From Nelumbo lutea (lineage: Eukaryota > Streptophyta > Magnoliopsida > Proteales > Nelumbonaceae): 64,000 bases of DNA. The notes beneath the pieces are model-generated. The model saw only the letters and a list, made by a program, of their open reading frames with translations, made no database searches and was not told where the DNA came from. Shown piece after piece: positions 51,101 through 64,000 of this stretch; positions within the stretch are counted from its first letter, which is position 1; every line of letters begins with the position of its first letter. A program made the position numbers and the translations under genes. The stretch lies in contig JAKGHH010000008.1 in the NCBI GenBank assembly GCA_022828595.1, positions 26,032,378 through 26,096,377 on the forward strand, given 5' to 3'.

Positions 51101-54100
51101 TTGCAAGGAATTGTATGACAGATTGATCAGCTTTATTGCAATACAGCCTGACAGTTGAGGGAAGATGATCCCACTAAAATTGTTCATGGACAGGTCAATC
51201 TCTTGCACCGATTCCATTTTGCTAATCTCAATTGGCAGAGTTCCTTGGAGAAGATTATGTGAAAAGTTCAAGAACATCCTGATCTCACTTAGACCTGATA
51301 TTTCTTTAGGGATATTCCCTGTTAATCTGTTATAAGACAAGTCTAGCTTGTGCAAATCCTTGCACTGTCCTATGCTAGGAGGTATTACTCCTGAAAGCAT
51401 GTTATTGTTAAGGAACAGATAATTCAGTCTACTTAGATTCCCTATGCTTGCTGGGATCTCTCCGAATAATCGGTTCTTAGACAAATCGAGCAGACCCATT
51501 GAAGTAATCCATCCTAAAGTGGCTGGAATTTCTCCAGTGAGTGAGTTGTTAGACAAGATCATCTGTTCTAATCTCAAATTACCTATCTCTCCTGGAATTG
51601 TTCCATTTAGAAGGTTGCTTGACAAATTCAGCAGTGTAAGGTTCATGAGGTTTGCCACATTTGGAGGAATGGACCCAAAGATTTGGTTTTCTTCTAGGTG
51701 GATAGTTAACAATCCAGTCCCTAGTTGACCAAATTTGGTACTGGACAAGCTTCCTCCCAGCCCCATACCTGCCAATTCAAGCTCTGTTAGCTCAGTGCAG
51801 TTCATAAGAGATGTGAAGAACGGCTCAAGATTAGTGTTGTCATCGTGGCTGACCATATCATTGTATGATAAATGAAGAAAGTTAAGTTCTTGCAGCTTCC
51901 CTACAACTTCTGATGGCAATTCACCAGAGAGATGATTATTCTCCAAATCTAAATTATATAACGCTGATGCATTGGACAGAGAAGCAGGGATTTTCCCAGT
52001 CAAGTTGTTCTGAAATAAGTTGAGGCACCAAAGGTCAGGTAGATGTCCAATGTCTGGAATTTTTCCGGTGAGTAAGTTGCTAGAAAGGTCAATATAGGCC
52101 AAGGAAGTGCAGTTGATAAAAATGGATGCAGGAATTGCACCAGTAAGGCTGTTCCCTGCCAGATTGAGATATCTTAACTTAGAAAGGTGGGAAAGAGAAT
52201 CTGGTATCCTACCTTGCAGATTGTTTCCAACAAGCCGCAGGAGACGAAGGTTGCGTAAGGAGGCAAATTCAGGTGGAATAAGGCCATGTAAGTGGTTATC
52301 TGAGAGATCAAGGAGCCGGAGACCGGTGAGATTTGCAATGAAGGGAGAAAGCAGGCCACCTATATTGGTCCCATTGAGCCAGAGTTTCACCACTCGATGG
52401 CGCCACCTGTTGCAATTGACGCCTGTAAATGTGCACACGTTGGACGATTGGTCCCAGTTGGCAAGTACAGAATTTGGGTCTGATGTTATAGTATCTCTGA
52501 AGGCCAGAAGAGCAGCTTTGTCTGTTAGTAGGGAGTGTTGGTGGAGTTGGTGATTATCAGAGAATGGATGATCAAAGGCCAAAACCATATATTGAAGTAA
52601 TAGTAGAACTAACATGGTTCTCTTTAGTACCATGGTTAGAAATGAATGTGGCTGACTTTGGGTTCCTTTTATTTGTCACTCCTCCCACCTATGCGGCTGA
52701 CCTTGCAAACTTATGATAAATAAATTAATCATTAAGGAAAAGACATGAGAGTCTGGTTGAGGAGCAAGAGAGAACCACCACAAAAAACTTGCTGAGAGAA
52801 GATAGAGCGGTAGCACTGAGAGGGTGGAGATGGAGGTGGGTTATGACTTGTGATGATAGTGGGAGCTGATTTTCTTTTGGGACAGAAGTTCTATACAAGG
52901 TATGATTTTTTGTTGGACTAGTTAGTTCTTCTGTTTTCTATATTTGCTTCATCGGTTGCAATTGTGATGAGTAGATTCTCAACTATTCAACTTAAGCATC
53001 CAATTAGGGCCGTAAAATATTTGGAGATTGATGGAAAATATTTCTTTTTGGGGATATATGGATGGTCAGCATAAGAACATACTAATCCACACACTACCCA
53101 CAACGTCAATTTGTCTACTAACAATTGGTAGGAAAGCATAAAAAAACTAGAGCAGAATTAAGTAACATAACAAAATAATATTGTAATATCTACAATACTT
53201 GTTTTTGATTTTAATAATATATTATAAGTTGATAGATAAGAACGTATACAAGAACAAATACCGTGAATTCATTTGCACTGGTGTAAATGCATGGGAGTGC
53301 AAATAGTTTTAGTGTAAATTATTCTTGTTTATTTTTGCTTCAAATTTGACTTTGTCTTATTTGTTTGTAAGAAGTAAAATGATGTATTCCACTAGTCCTC
53401 AAAAATAATGGAAGTCGGAAGTGGGTTGTTTGTTTGGGAGTGAAGTAGGAAGCAAGATGATGTGGTCCCCTGCCAGTCCCCACTATATATGAGAGAGAAT
53501 TAAGGTAGGAGGAAGTGGTACAAATCTTGCATAAAATTTTGGGATGCAAAGTTTTTACTGTTAATGAATGCAAATGGATAAAAGGTAAAAATTTAATATT
53601 AATTGGAGTACAAATCATAATTACAAATAAATGGAAAGCTGAGCTTGGTTCAAAATTTGTACATGATTGCATCCAATTTAGATTTACACTGCAATCAAAC
53701 AGAACCAAAGTACAATTAATATAACTCTCTAGACTAACAAGGATTGAACGAAAACAATTGCTATAGGAAATACTTCAGCTGGGAGTAGAAAAGCAGGGTC
53801 TCTATAGACTATGCAAATGAGTGTCATTTAGATCAACTTTCATTTTAATATGATTTAAAGTAATTAAAAGATTGCAATATCTGTGGGATGATGATGAACC
53901 TAATTGGGAGACGCATTATAAAGTGACATAAAAAGCTCTGTTCACATAATTGTGATGTGTTTGCCAATCTAGTTTGCATCCATCGACTTTTTGAGAGGTG
54001 TAAATCAGGCCGTACCACCCGTAGCCTAGCACAACTCGGCATGACAGCATGTGAGCCGTGCCAGGCCCAGCACGATGGTCCAGGTCGTGTTTTTTAACAA

Positions 54101-57100
54101 AAATACCCCTCAACAGCTATAAATAACTATATAGCGGGGGAGAAAAAATGACACTGCCCCCAAACAACTAGTTTAGGGGAACATTTTGGGTAAAGTGATA
54201 AATAAGTTTATAATGACCAAAATACCCCTCTTAAGAACTTAAAAATGGTTAGTTTTTAGGGTGTTTTGGGCAATTGAATCATTTTCAATTCCTATAAATA
54301 GCCCTATCCTCCACCATTCTCATCACACCAATTCCAATTCTCTTAATCTCTTTTCTAGTTCTTATACTCTCTCAAGTTTCAATCTCCTAATCTCTCAAAT
54401 TCTCAACCTCTCATACATTTTCTGAACTCTAATTGATTGATTCTCCAATTCTCAACTTTATTGAAGTTTCAACAAGAAGTCTTGCTCAACCAGCTCAAGT
54501 ATCTCAAGTTAACAATTTGGGAGGCTTGGACTCTTGGAGCTGAAAGGCTTCAATTGTTAAAATCAAGTTGGGATTCTGAATCGGCAATCTGGGTAAGTCC
54601 AATTAAATTATTTTTTTATTTTTTGGAATTTAAAAAAAAATTGTTGATTCCTCTTGAAATCATTTCCCCAACATGTTCAATGGCGACGATATTCAATTGC
54701 AGTATGATAGTATTAGCACAGATATTGATGCTATTGATATTGATGGAACTACCACTCCTAGTACTTATACTAGGGGAAAAAAAAAGAGGGCCTTTAAGTT
54801 GTTTAGCCCGGTTTGGAAAATATTTAAAGTAGAGGAGGTTGAGGAGAAGGGAAAAAAAGCTATTTGCCAGACATGTATGACATATTTTAACTATTGTAGC
54901 AAGGGTGGTATTGACCATTTGGGCAGACATTTGCTCACCCATAGGAAAGAAGAAGAGGAAGGGAGAGATGGGGGGGGGGGGTTGGTACATTTAAATATTC
55001 TAAAAAAAATTAGGCAAGAATTAGCAAAATACATTGTACATGTTGAACAACCATTTTTGTTAGCTGAAGATCCTAAACTTGAAAAATGGTTATACAATTA
55101 TGTAAATCAACAATTTATAAAAGTTTATAGGAATACTATTAGATCAGATGCAATAAATTTTTTTTTTACATATAAACAAAATTTAATGTATATCTTATCA
55201 AAATATAATTCTAATGTTGCACTTCTGAATTTTGGACTTCTAAATTTAACATAAGTTATATTTGTGTTACCAGTCATTTAATTGATGAAAAATAGATTTT
55301 AAATAAAAGAATTTTAATTTTACTAGGCTTTAATGGCCACAATTTGGCCCAACTATTGCTGTAGGCATTTTAAATACTTTACATGCTTATGGAATTGACA
55401 ATAAATTATTTTCTTTTAGTTTTGATAATTCTAGTAATAATGATTCAGCAATAAATATTTTAAAATCTCAATTAAAATCATGTTTAAATGGTAAGTTATT
55501 TCATATCAGATGTGTATGCCACATCTTAAATTTATGTATTCAGGATATTTTCAATATTATTTCTACTCATATTTCTAAAATTAGAAATTGTATTATATAT
55601 ATATATATATATTAAAAGTTCTAGAGCAAGAAAAAAAGAATTTAAATGTTTATGTCAAAATTATGGTTAAAATATAAAAATTTTATATTAGATGTTAAAC
55701 ATAAATGGAATTCTACTTATGCTATTTTAGAAAGTTGTATTTCTTACCAACAAATTCTTAATGATTTTTATAATACAAAAATGCCTACTGATATGTTATT
55801 TGAGAAGACTAGCAAATTGCAATTTGTATAAGATATTTTTTAAAATAATTTTATGATGCAACTAATGAACTATCGGGTATTTATTATCCAACTAGTTGTA
55901 ATTTGCCTTATCAATTAATGGTGATTAGTGATCGTTTTGCAAAATATAGAAATAATCCACAATTTAAAAGTAATGTTGAAATAATGGAAATTAAATTTAA
56001 AAAATATTAGGAGAACATTTTTTTTATTTATTTCTTAGCTACAATATTAGATCGTAGGATTAGGAAAGATGGTTTAGATGTTTTACTTGAAACATATTGT
56101 GAAAACATGAATATTGAAATTGGAAATAAAAAAGAAGAAATTAATAGTTTATTATTTGAAATGTACAATTTATATGAATCTTAAGTAATAGGAAATAATT
56201 CTATAAGTTGTATAGTAGTAGAAGAGAGAAACATTTTTATTTAATAAGTAGAAGGAAGAAATCCGTTACCTCAATAACAAGTTCATTTTGAACTTAATTT
56301 TTATTTACATGCAATTTTTTTTTACTTTATGTGAGGGAACAAATAATTTTGATATTGTAGCCTAGTGGAGTGAGCAGTCAAAAACTTGTCCAATTCTCGC
56401 AACCATGGCACATGAACTACTAAACCCTCTGGTGTTTACAATTCCATCGGAGTTTTGTTTTAGTGCAGGTACTAAGTGTTAGATGACAAGAGAAACTGCA
56501 TGAATGATGAATGTCTAGAGATGTGCATCTGCTTTAAAGATTGGTTGGATGCTGAAGACATATTACAAGATAGAGGGCATATCACTACACTCGATATTTC
56601 ACCTAAAGTAGATGATGAAAGTCATGAACAATAGGAGAAAATCATAAAATGATGAAGTCAATTTTTTTTTGTATACCCACTCAATAGTTGTATAGCATTT
56701 TTTCAAATTATTGTAAATTTTGTTTTAATTTTATTTAATTTATTTGCTATTTTTTAACAATGTAATTTTGTATTTTCAATTTATATTTATATTGTATTTT
56801 TTATATTTTATTAATTTATTCCATTTTCCAGTTTTCATATTTCATTAATCCAAGTATCCAACCATTGTATGCTTTGTAATTTTGTATACTCACTCAACCA
56901 TTGTATGCACCTGGATTGATGTAAATTGAGGTGAAGAAAAACTTCTAACGTCTAATTCCACTTTCTTTCTTGAACCTTGTATTTTATCTGCATCATAAGA
57001 AATGAAAGACTCATTTCTCGGATGAAGCAAAGCAAATTCATCAAAAGTAATATCACTGCTAATTATGAATTTTGGTGATTTTGGACTAAGACATCACAAC

Positions 57101-60100
57101 CTATATCCTTCCACACCAAATGTAACCAACAAATATACACTTCTTGGCCCTAAGCTCAAGATTCATTAACATGTGCATATGCTAGATAATCTAATATTTT
57201 CAAATTTTAATAATTAGGAAGGTTTCTAAACCATACCTCTTATGGAATCTTACATAGATGGGGATGGATTTATCAAGTGACAAGCTATATTAACTGCTTT
57301 TGCCCAAAAATCCTTGGAGAGACTTCTAACATTTGACAACATGCACCTTGCTTTCTCTAGTAGATTTCTTTTCATACATTCTACAACATTATTTTATGGT
57401 GTTTTGACAATAGTATTGTAATTCCTTATAATGCCTTTATTTTTATAAAACTTATTAAATTCATATTCACAAAAATTCTAAATCATCATTTGTTTTTAAC
57501 CTCTTCGTCAGTTTTCATATTTGCTTTTCAAGCAATGTTTTCCATTGTCCTCATGCCTTTCATCACTACAAGAGTACCCTTATTGACTTTAAAAACTCCA
57601 CTTTCAGTTGAATATTTACACCCATCAGTATCTAGAGTGCCAAGAGAGATGAAAATTTTCTTGAAATCCGGTACATGTACATTTGTTAGTGTTCTCACAA
57701 CACTATCACACATTCTAATTCGAATTTTTCATTTTCTCACAGTTTTACAAAATGCATTATTACCCATCAATATAACTCCACCATTAATAGATTCCTAGGT
57801 GGAGAACTAGTCCCTGTTGGGACACATATGGTAGGAACAACCCGAATCTAGAATCCATTCATCATTGGATTTAGTTTTGTCATTTGTCACTAAGAGAACA
57901 TCGGGATTCTCATCCTCAACTACACCAACCTCTACAGAGTTATTCTTTATCTTTTCTTCATTTAGGTTTATGCATTTCAATTTATAATATTCTGACTTAC
58001 TATGCCCTTTCTTGTGACAATAGTTGCAAGTCAAGTTCTTATGTCTAAATTTTTATCTAGACTTTGATTTAATATTTGAGCCCTTATCCTTAACCTCCCT
58101 CTTGCAAACTATCCAGAGTCCTGACTATCACCCCTTTTTGTAGTCAAGTCTTTATCAATCACCTCTTTAGAGAGTAATGATGCTTTAATATCATCTGTAG
58201 TAATGGTGTCACTCTCTAAAAGACTTATATGAGGGTGGTAAGGAACAAAGTAACAAAAGGGCTTGGACTTCATTTTTAACCTTAGCATCAATAATTTACA
58301 AATCCATGATAATAGAGTTAAATTCATCAATATGAGATTTGATATGTATACCTTTAGCTATATAAAATAGGAATAGTCGTTGCTTTTAGTAGAGCTTACT
58401 AGCAGGAGATTTTGACATATATAGGGATTCCAACTTCAGCTAGAAACCCGGCCACAATGGTCTTTTCATGAGCAACTTCCTCTCCCTTGGTAGAATCACC
58501 ATTCCTTAGGAATGATTTCCCCCGTTTGATAGGATCACCATTCCTTTCCTCTCCCATAGGAATGAGATCCCGTTCCAATTTATTTCAAATCCCCTCTGAA
58601 CCAAATAAACTATGAAACAGACCATTGGGATTTAAAAATAAAACAAACCTTTAATGTTGAGGATAGATGGAGCCCAAGTGCATACCACATGCAGCTCAAG
58701 TATTGTTTATGATAATATGAACTTGGTGCAGACAATAAGAACAACCTGACCCACTACTGCTAGTTTAACTATGTAACACAAGCTTGATCCATTCCCTCCC
58801 TCAAGGTATAAACCATGGAAGAAATGAATTTGATCCCAACCTCCCACTAATAAATAGAATTGGATCCAGATACACATGAATCTGATCCAATTATTGAAAC
58901 TTCAGATCCGAATCTGCAATGTGAGACTTGGATTCGATTCAGATTTAATCCAAAACTACTTTGTTGTTACATACATACATGATAATATCTTAATTGGACT
59001 TGGATTTTAATAAGATGATCAAATTGTTAAATGGATCCAAGCTTTAAGATCTGAATCCAAAATAATGGATCAAATCAGGTTTTGAATGTATCAAAGTTCA
59101 TTGACAGCCCTAAAATTAGCTTTGCAGTCACCATTTGCAGCTCATGCTCTGATTGTGATTAGGCTTGTGATAAGCCTAAGGTTCAAAGCTCAAGCATGGC
59201 TCAACCCAGCCAAGCAAGGGGACAAGGGCATCTTTAACCTCTACTTGGAAAGCTATTTTCTCTATCTTTCCTGCATTTTTGCAATATGTAAGGTATGCAT
59301 GAGGTTCTTTCTCACAATAGAACTGAATTTTTAGAAGATCTTTGGTCAGGAACTGCTCCTAAAGGACAAATTTCAAGTCCTTTATTGCTCTATGCGCAAA
59401 GAAAAATTACTTACCCATTGTGTCCCTTGTTCCAAACAGGGATTAGTCTAGGGTCTAGGTTTGAGTAGGGGTGCAAGTCAAGCGGGTTGGGTTGGGTTTT
59501 AGCTCAACCTAGGCCCAACCCTTAGAATTGGACCTAAAGCCCAAGGCCGAGCCCAGGCTTGAATTATCCAATCCAAGCCCAGCGCACACTAAAATTTTAG
59601 GCACTTGGGTTGGGCTCAGGCCCGAGCCAAAATTGAATTTCTCATTGTTTCCACCCATTGTTAACATATTCTTGAAGATTGAAGACCAAGTATAAAGATT
59701 AGGGGTGCAAGTCAGGCGGGTTGGGTTAGGTTTTAGCTCAACACAGGCCCAACCCTAAGAATTGGACCTAAAGCCTGGGGTCAAGCCCGAATTACCCAAC
59801 CCAAGCCCAGCCCACACTAAAATTTTAGGCACTCGGGTTGGGCCCGGGCCCAAGCCAAACTTGAATTGCTCATTGTTTCCACCCATTGTTAACATATTCT
59901 TGAAGATTGGAGACCAAGTATAAAGATGTACCCCATAGAAAATTAAAACATAAAATATAATTAATGAAAGATTAAATAATGGTTTAAATTGCATATTTTC
60001 ATGCAATGACAACAAACAAATGAAATGAAATCAATTAGAAAGCATTTGAAATCAGTCCATCATGAACTAAAAATTAGTCCAAATCAATCCTTCAACAAAA

Positions 60101-63100
60101 CTAAAAATTTACATTCAAAATTAGTCCCTCATGAACCCATGCATAGTAGAAATAAGATAAAATAAAATAAAGAAAAGCATAATAATGATGCTGATATGAT
60201 ATATGTACCTTTTGCCCTTGCTTCACCAACACCAACAATGCTTATGAAATGTAACCAAAAAAACCAATGGCCTGTAGGTGTTTGTAGGAAGAAGAAGATC
60301 AGATATTGGATAATTACTAGATTGTGGTGTTACCCAGAATAATAAAAAAAAAGAAGGGATACTAACAGTGGTTATTGAATACATGTTTTTCTCTTCAAGA
60401 TACTAAGCAGTATAACAGTGATTTTGGCTACAGGCCTACAACTACAACAATGTTCCAACATTAGAACTTAGAACTTGTGAGTTTGTGATTTCATGATTTG
60501 TGAACCAAGACTCCAACTCTCGGTATTCTGTTAGTAATAGTATTAGGGTTTTAGAATTTAGATTTTTAAGAGGTTTTCACTTTTCACTTGGACTTTTGGG
60601 CTTTTGGTGGTTTGGCCTTTGAGTTTCCTTAATTAATGTCGCCAAACTTGCTATAATGCCATTTGAATTAAAAGAATTTGAAACGTCAAAGTCTCATAGA
60701 GGCACAAAAAGTGAAAGAGGGAAATTATGTTTAGAAAATGAAAGTTAAGAAACTAATTAATGACTTTGAGTAATAGCATTGACAGTTGACACATGGCACC
60801 TAATATTAAATTAATAATTTACTAATTAGGCAACTACCGTTAAGTCAACATAATAACATATTAACAGACGATTCATTGATTCAACTATATACTACATGTA
60901 CTCACATCGGGCTGGGCTTGGGTTGGGTCAGGTCAGGCTCGGGTTACTCAAGACCTCAACCCGATCCCAACCCGAAAAATATAAAAACCCGCCTTTTCAA
61001 GTCCAGGCCCAACTTGAGGCCCAGAAAATTCAACCCAACCCGTAAAAAAAATCGGGTTGGGCCGGGCCAAGCTTGGGTTAAGCCCGCCCAAGTTGCACCC
61101 CTAGGTTTAAGGAGTGGTTTAAGAGGTTTTAAAATTTCAGACGTTCTCTCACTTGTTGAGTCCTTGAAGAGTGTATTTCTTGATGCCTCCAATAAAATTT
61201 GGATTGTTAATCTTGCTCATCTGTTTACTTGGTACCTTTTTCAAGTTCTTTACCCTTGGACCTTCTACCTGGTTGGGATTCTCCAAGTGAGACTTAGGGT
61301 GGTGGTGGACTGGTAGAAACCAAGATTAGGGCTTCTAGTTGGAGATATTCCGTGTTAAAATCAATACTTGGAAGAACCTTCAAAAAGAAAAGGCCCAATT
61401 AGCATCTCTAACCTCACATTTACTTTCTTTATAGAACAATTGTTAAACTTTATTTGACTTACAGATCTATTGTCCATTTGTATCATTTCTTTTCTTTGTG
61501 CCCTTGTAGGTGCACTCCTTTGACGGATGGGGAACCTCCAATAAAATTTTTACAAATCAATTATGAAAATTGATTTGTAAATAAAGCTAAATTTTGTAGG
61601 TTAGGTGAAGAATTGTTCTCTCTTATACCATTTCCTAAAATATAGTAGGATACTGATGTGTAGAATCTAGTTCTATACTCTTTGATTAAGACAGTGAGTA
61701 GGTTAACTACTGGAGACAAAACTAGTAAAACTGGTTTATACAAATGATTTTAACCTTGGTTGATTCCCAGTCTAAGAAAAAAATATAATGATAATGATGC
61801 TGCCCATAATAAAACCTGAACAGTTTTGTTGAAAATATGCTTTGAACGTTGTTTTACGGTATACTTAAGTGGTAATTGATTTCTGTTTTATTTTTTACTA
61901 GAACAGTTTCAAATGATAATTAGTTAATGATTATGGTGTTGTTCATTATTGTTTAATTTAGTATCAGCATGATATCTGACATGTCTCTTCTCATGTTTCA
62001 GCACACATCTTGTTCAGTTCTGATATGATATCTGAGTAGGATCAGGACATGGATTCAACAATGATATGGCTTGGATTCTATGCTTAGAACATCAACCTAC
62101 TTAATAGTCTATTGATAATCAATTGAGGTAAGGGAAAATCAATTTAATCAGTTGAGTGATTTTGTATCAGCCTTTTACTTGGTTTTATTTGACTGTACTA
62201 TTAAAAAAAGATCTTATTCTGATAGCTAGTGAATTAGATAGCTAATTAATTAACATATTGATCCAAATGGAAGAAGATGTTCCTGTTTCCTGCCAAAGAT
62301 CTGGCCTCTTTGATATTGTTACAATTACCATTTACCAAGATCTGATCCTCCATCTCTTATTTTCCTGCCATGACTTGTGTCCCCCTTAATCAACTTTTTG
62401 AATGCCCTCATGCAAGACAAGAGGAACATCTTGTTTGTTATTGACACTATTGATCAATAAGAGACTGAGAAGACTAAGATCGATAATATCAATGTGAAAA
62501 TAGCCTCTGTTATTAACCTACCAAATTAATAACAGAAAATCATATCAAGGTATTAAACAACCATCAGAATTGAGTTTGGTTATTCCTTGGGGAGAAGAAC
62601 CATCTAGATGTTGAAGTTGAAGAAACCATCAACGTCCCAAACTCTCACAATTTTACCTCTGAAAGAAGTCTCTAAGTTTGTCTTTGTCACAAATTCAATG
62701 AGTCACCCGTATGTTGTTTTGGTTTCATCTGTCAGGATTTCAAACAGCTGCTCTGCTCCAAAGAAAACATACTATGTTGTTCCTTTTTCCCCAAGTTGTC
62801 CATAGAATTGTTGTTATCCAACATCTCAATATCTATATGCATGGACCTATGAAGAGCCTTTGTGTTACATTTCTATTCCTAAAATATAGCAAGGTACTGA
62901 TGTTCAGAATCCGGTCTTATACTCTTTGATGAAGACAGTTAGTAGGTTAGCTATTGGAGACAAAACAAGTAACAATTGTCAATTAATATAGAACAACATG
63001 AAAAAAAAAAAAAAAATCCCGTAAATACTGTGGTGTGCCCCACCCCGCATTGAATGGTGTGGGTTTTCTTGATCATAATGGGGACGAGGCGGGGATGGAT

Positions 63101-64000
63101 GGGGGAAATAATTTTGCACTAGGGCAGAGATGGGATTTGCGTATAATTTATCGTATTCAGTGGTAAATTATTAAAATATTTTAGATTTAATATTAATTTT
63201 TAAATACCATTGAATTTCCCTAAGTTCTAAAATTTTAGGATCCCATAATCACAAAGTACCCCCAAATTCCCATAACCATATGTCTAAAATACCTCTGAAT
63301 TTTAATGTATTTTAAGTAATTTGGTTGGGGCTGAAAAAATTTGGACATTCTCCATCCCTAATGGGGGAAGGGTGCCTCGTAGGCATGGCAGCAGGGTGGG
63401 ACGGGGACAGGGAGCCACTCCCATCCCGTCCCTGCAAAAATCCCCATCCCTGTGAGTTTTTATAATGTTAACCATTTTATTTTTTTTATTTTATTTTAAA
63501 ATTAAAAATAAAATAGTTAATATTCATATTTTTAAAATATTAATATACATACATACATAGATGTACACATTCATATATGCATATATTAGTGGGACCGGAT
63601 TCCCATAGGATAGGGATTAGGGTTCACATTGGGCGGGGAATGCTCTCCCTGTCCCCACCCCATCATTGCCAATGGGGATGAAAATTTCTCCATGGAAAAA
63701 TCATCCTTATCTTCGCCCCATTCAGGGTGGATCCCATGGGGATCCGAGATACAGGAAAGTTGCCATCCTTAGTGCCTCACCCTACCACTAGGGATGGGGC
63801 GGCAACGGGATAGGGGATTTTGGCTACAAGGTGGGGATGGGAGGGGGTGCACTGCCATAAACCATTGTTAATCTAGATGGTTGGACTGGTCAAGATATCA
63901 GCTTTTCCTATTTCACTTGAGAATCACTGTTTTTCAAAAAATTGTTGAAATGGTCAGCAACTTGCTGACTTAGGCGGTCGAACCATACCTGTTCGATCCA

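Overview
This is nuclear DNA of a flowering plant, most likely a non-grass species with a medium or large, repeat-rich genome. Evidence: intron-split plant genes (a GTD-binding/DUF593 coiled-coil gene and two LRR receptor-like kinases with a shared intron position), Ty1/copia elements primed by initiator tRNA-Met, plant L1-type LINEs with a C-terminal RNase H segment, and several families of AT-rich MITEs. I cannot name the species.

Layout. 1-6.1 kb is a graveyard of LINE pieces on both strands (endonuclease, ORF1/DUF4283, reverse transcriptase), with a Helitron-like fragment. 6.2-10 kb is mostly unassigned, with one orphan terminal exon. About 10-13.2 kb holds the GTD-binding (myosin-binding-protein-like) gene on the plus strand, with two perfect G-box palindromes upstream and a GA microsatellite in its leader. 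Just downstream lies a CACTA-type terminus followed by broken exons of a CDT2/denticleless WD40 gene. 15.4-16.5 kb is AT-rich repeat sequence. 16.6-24.6 kb is an old plus-strand copia element (copia I) containing a local A-B-A-B duplication and a nested minus-strand LINE. 25.3-31.2 kb is a younger minus-strand copia element (copia II) with near-identical LTRs and a perfect 5-bp target duplication.

32.5-36.1 kb and 48.8-52.6 kb carry two paralogous, apparently intact minus-strand LRR receptor kinases (986 and 992 aa). Both are non-RD kinases of the At2g24130-like type, each split by one intron at the same codon of the kinase APE motif. Between them lie a non-autonomous LTR-type element with a 'gypsy-type transposon' ORF (40.2-45.6 kb, carrying a Tourist MITE and two tandem duplications) and a Mutator-like non-autonomous element (46.4-47.8 kb). 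One MITE family sits both in the intron of the second kinase and upstream of it, in opposite orientations.

54-64 kb is again transposon-rich: a decayed hAT transposase gene, a minus-strand copia fragment, a 1.6-kb non-autonomous hAT element and a small hAT MITE, the last two with 8-bp target duplications.

Functionally the three host genes are unrelated: cytoskeleton/organelle adaptor for the GTD-binding gene, surface recognition for the kinases. The main story is nested transposition around a small receptor-kinase cluster, plus one host-gene fragment (CDT2) lying beside a CACTA terminus. All calls are from reading the sequence; no database search was run.
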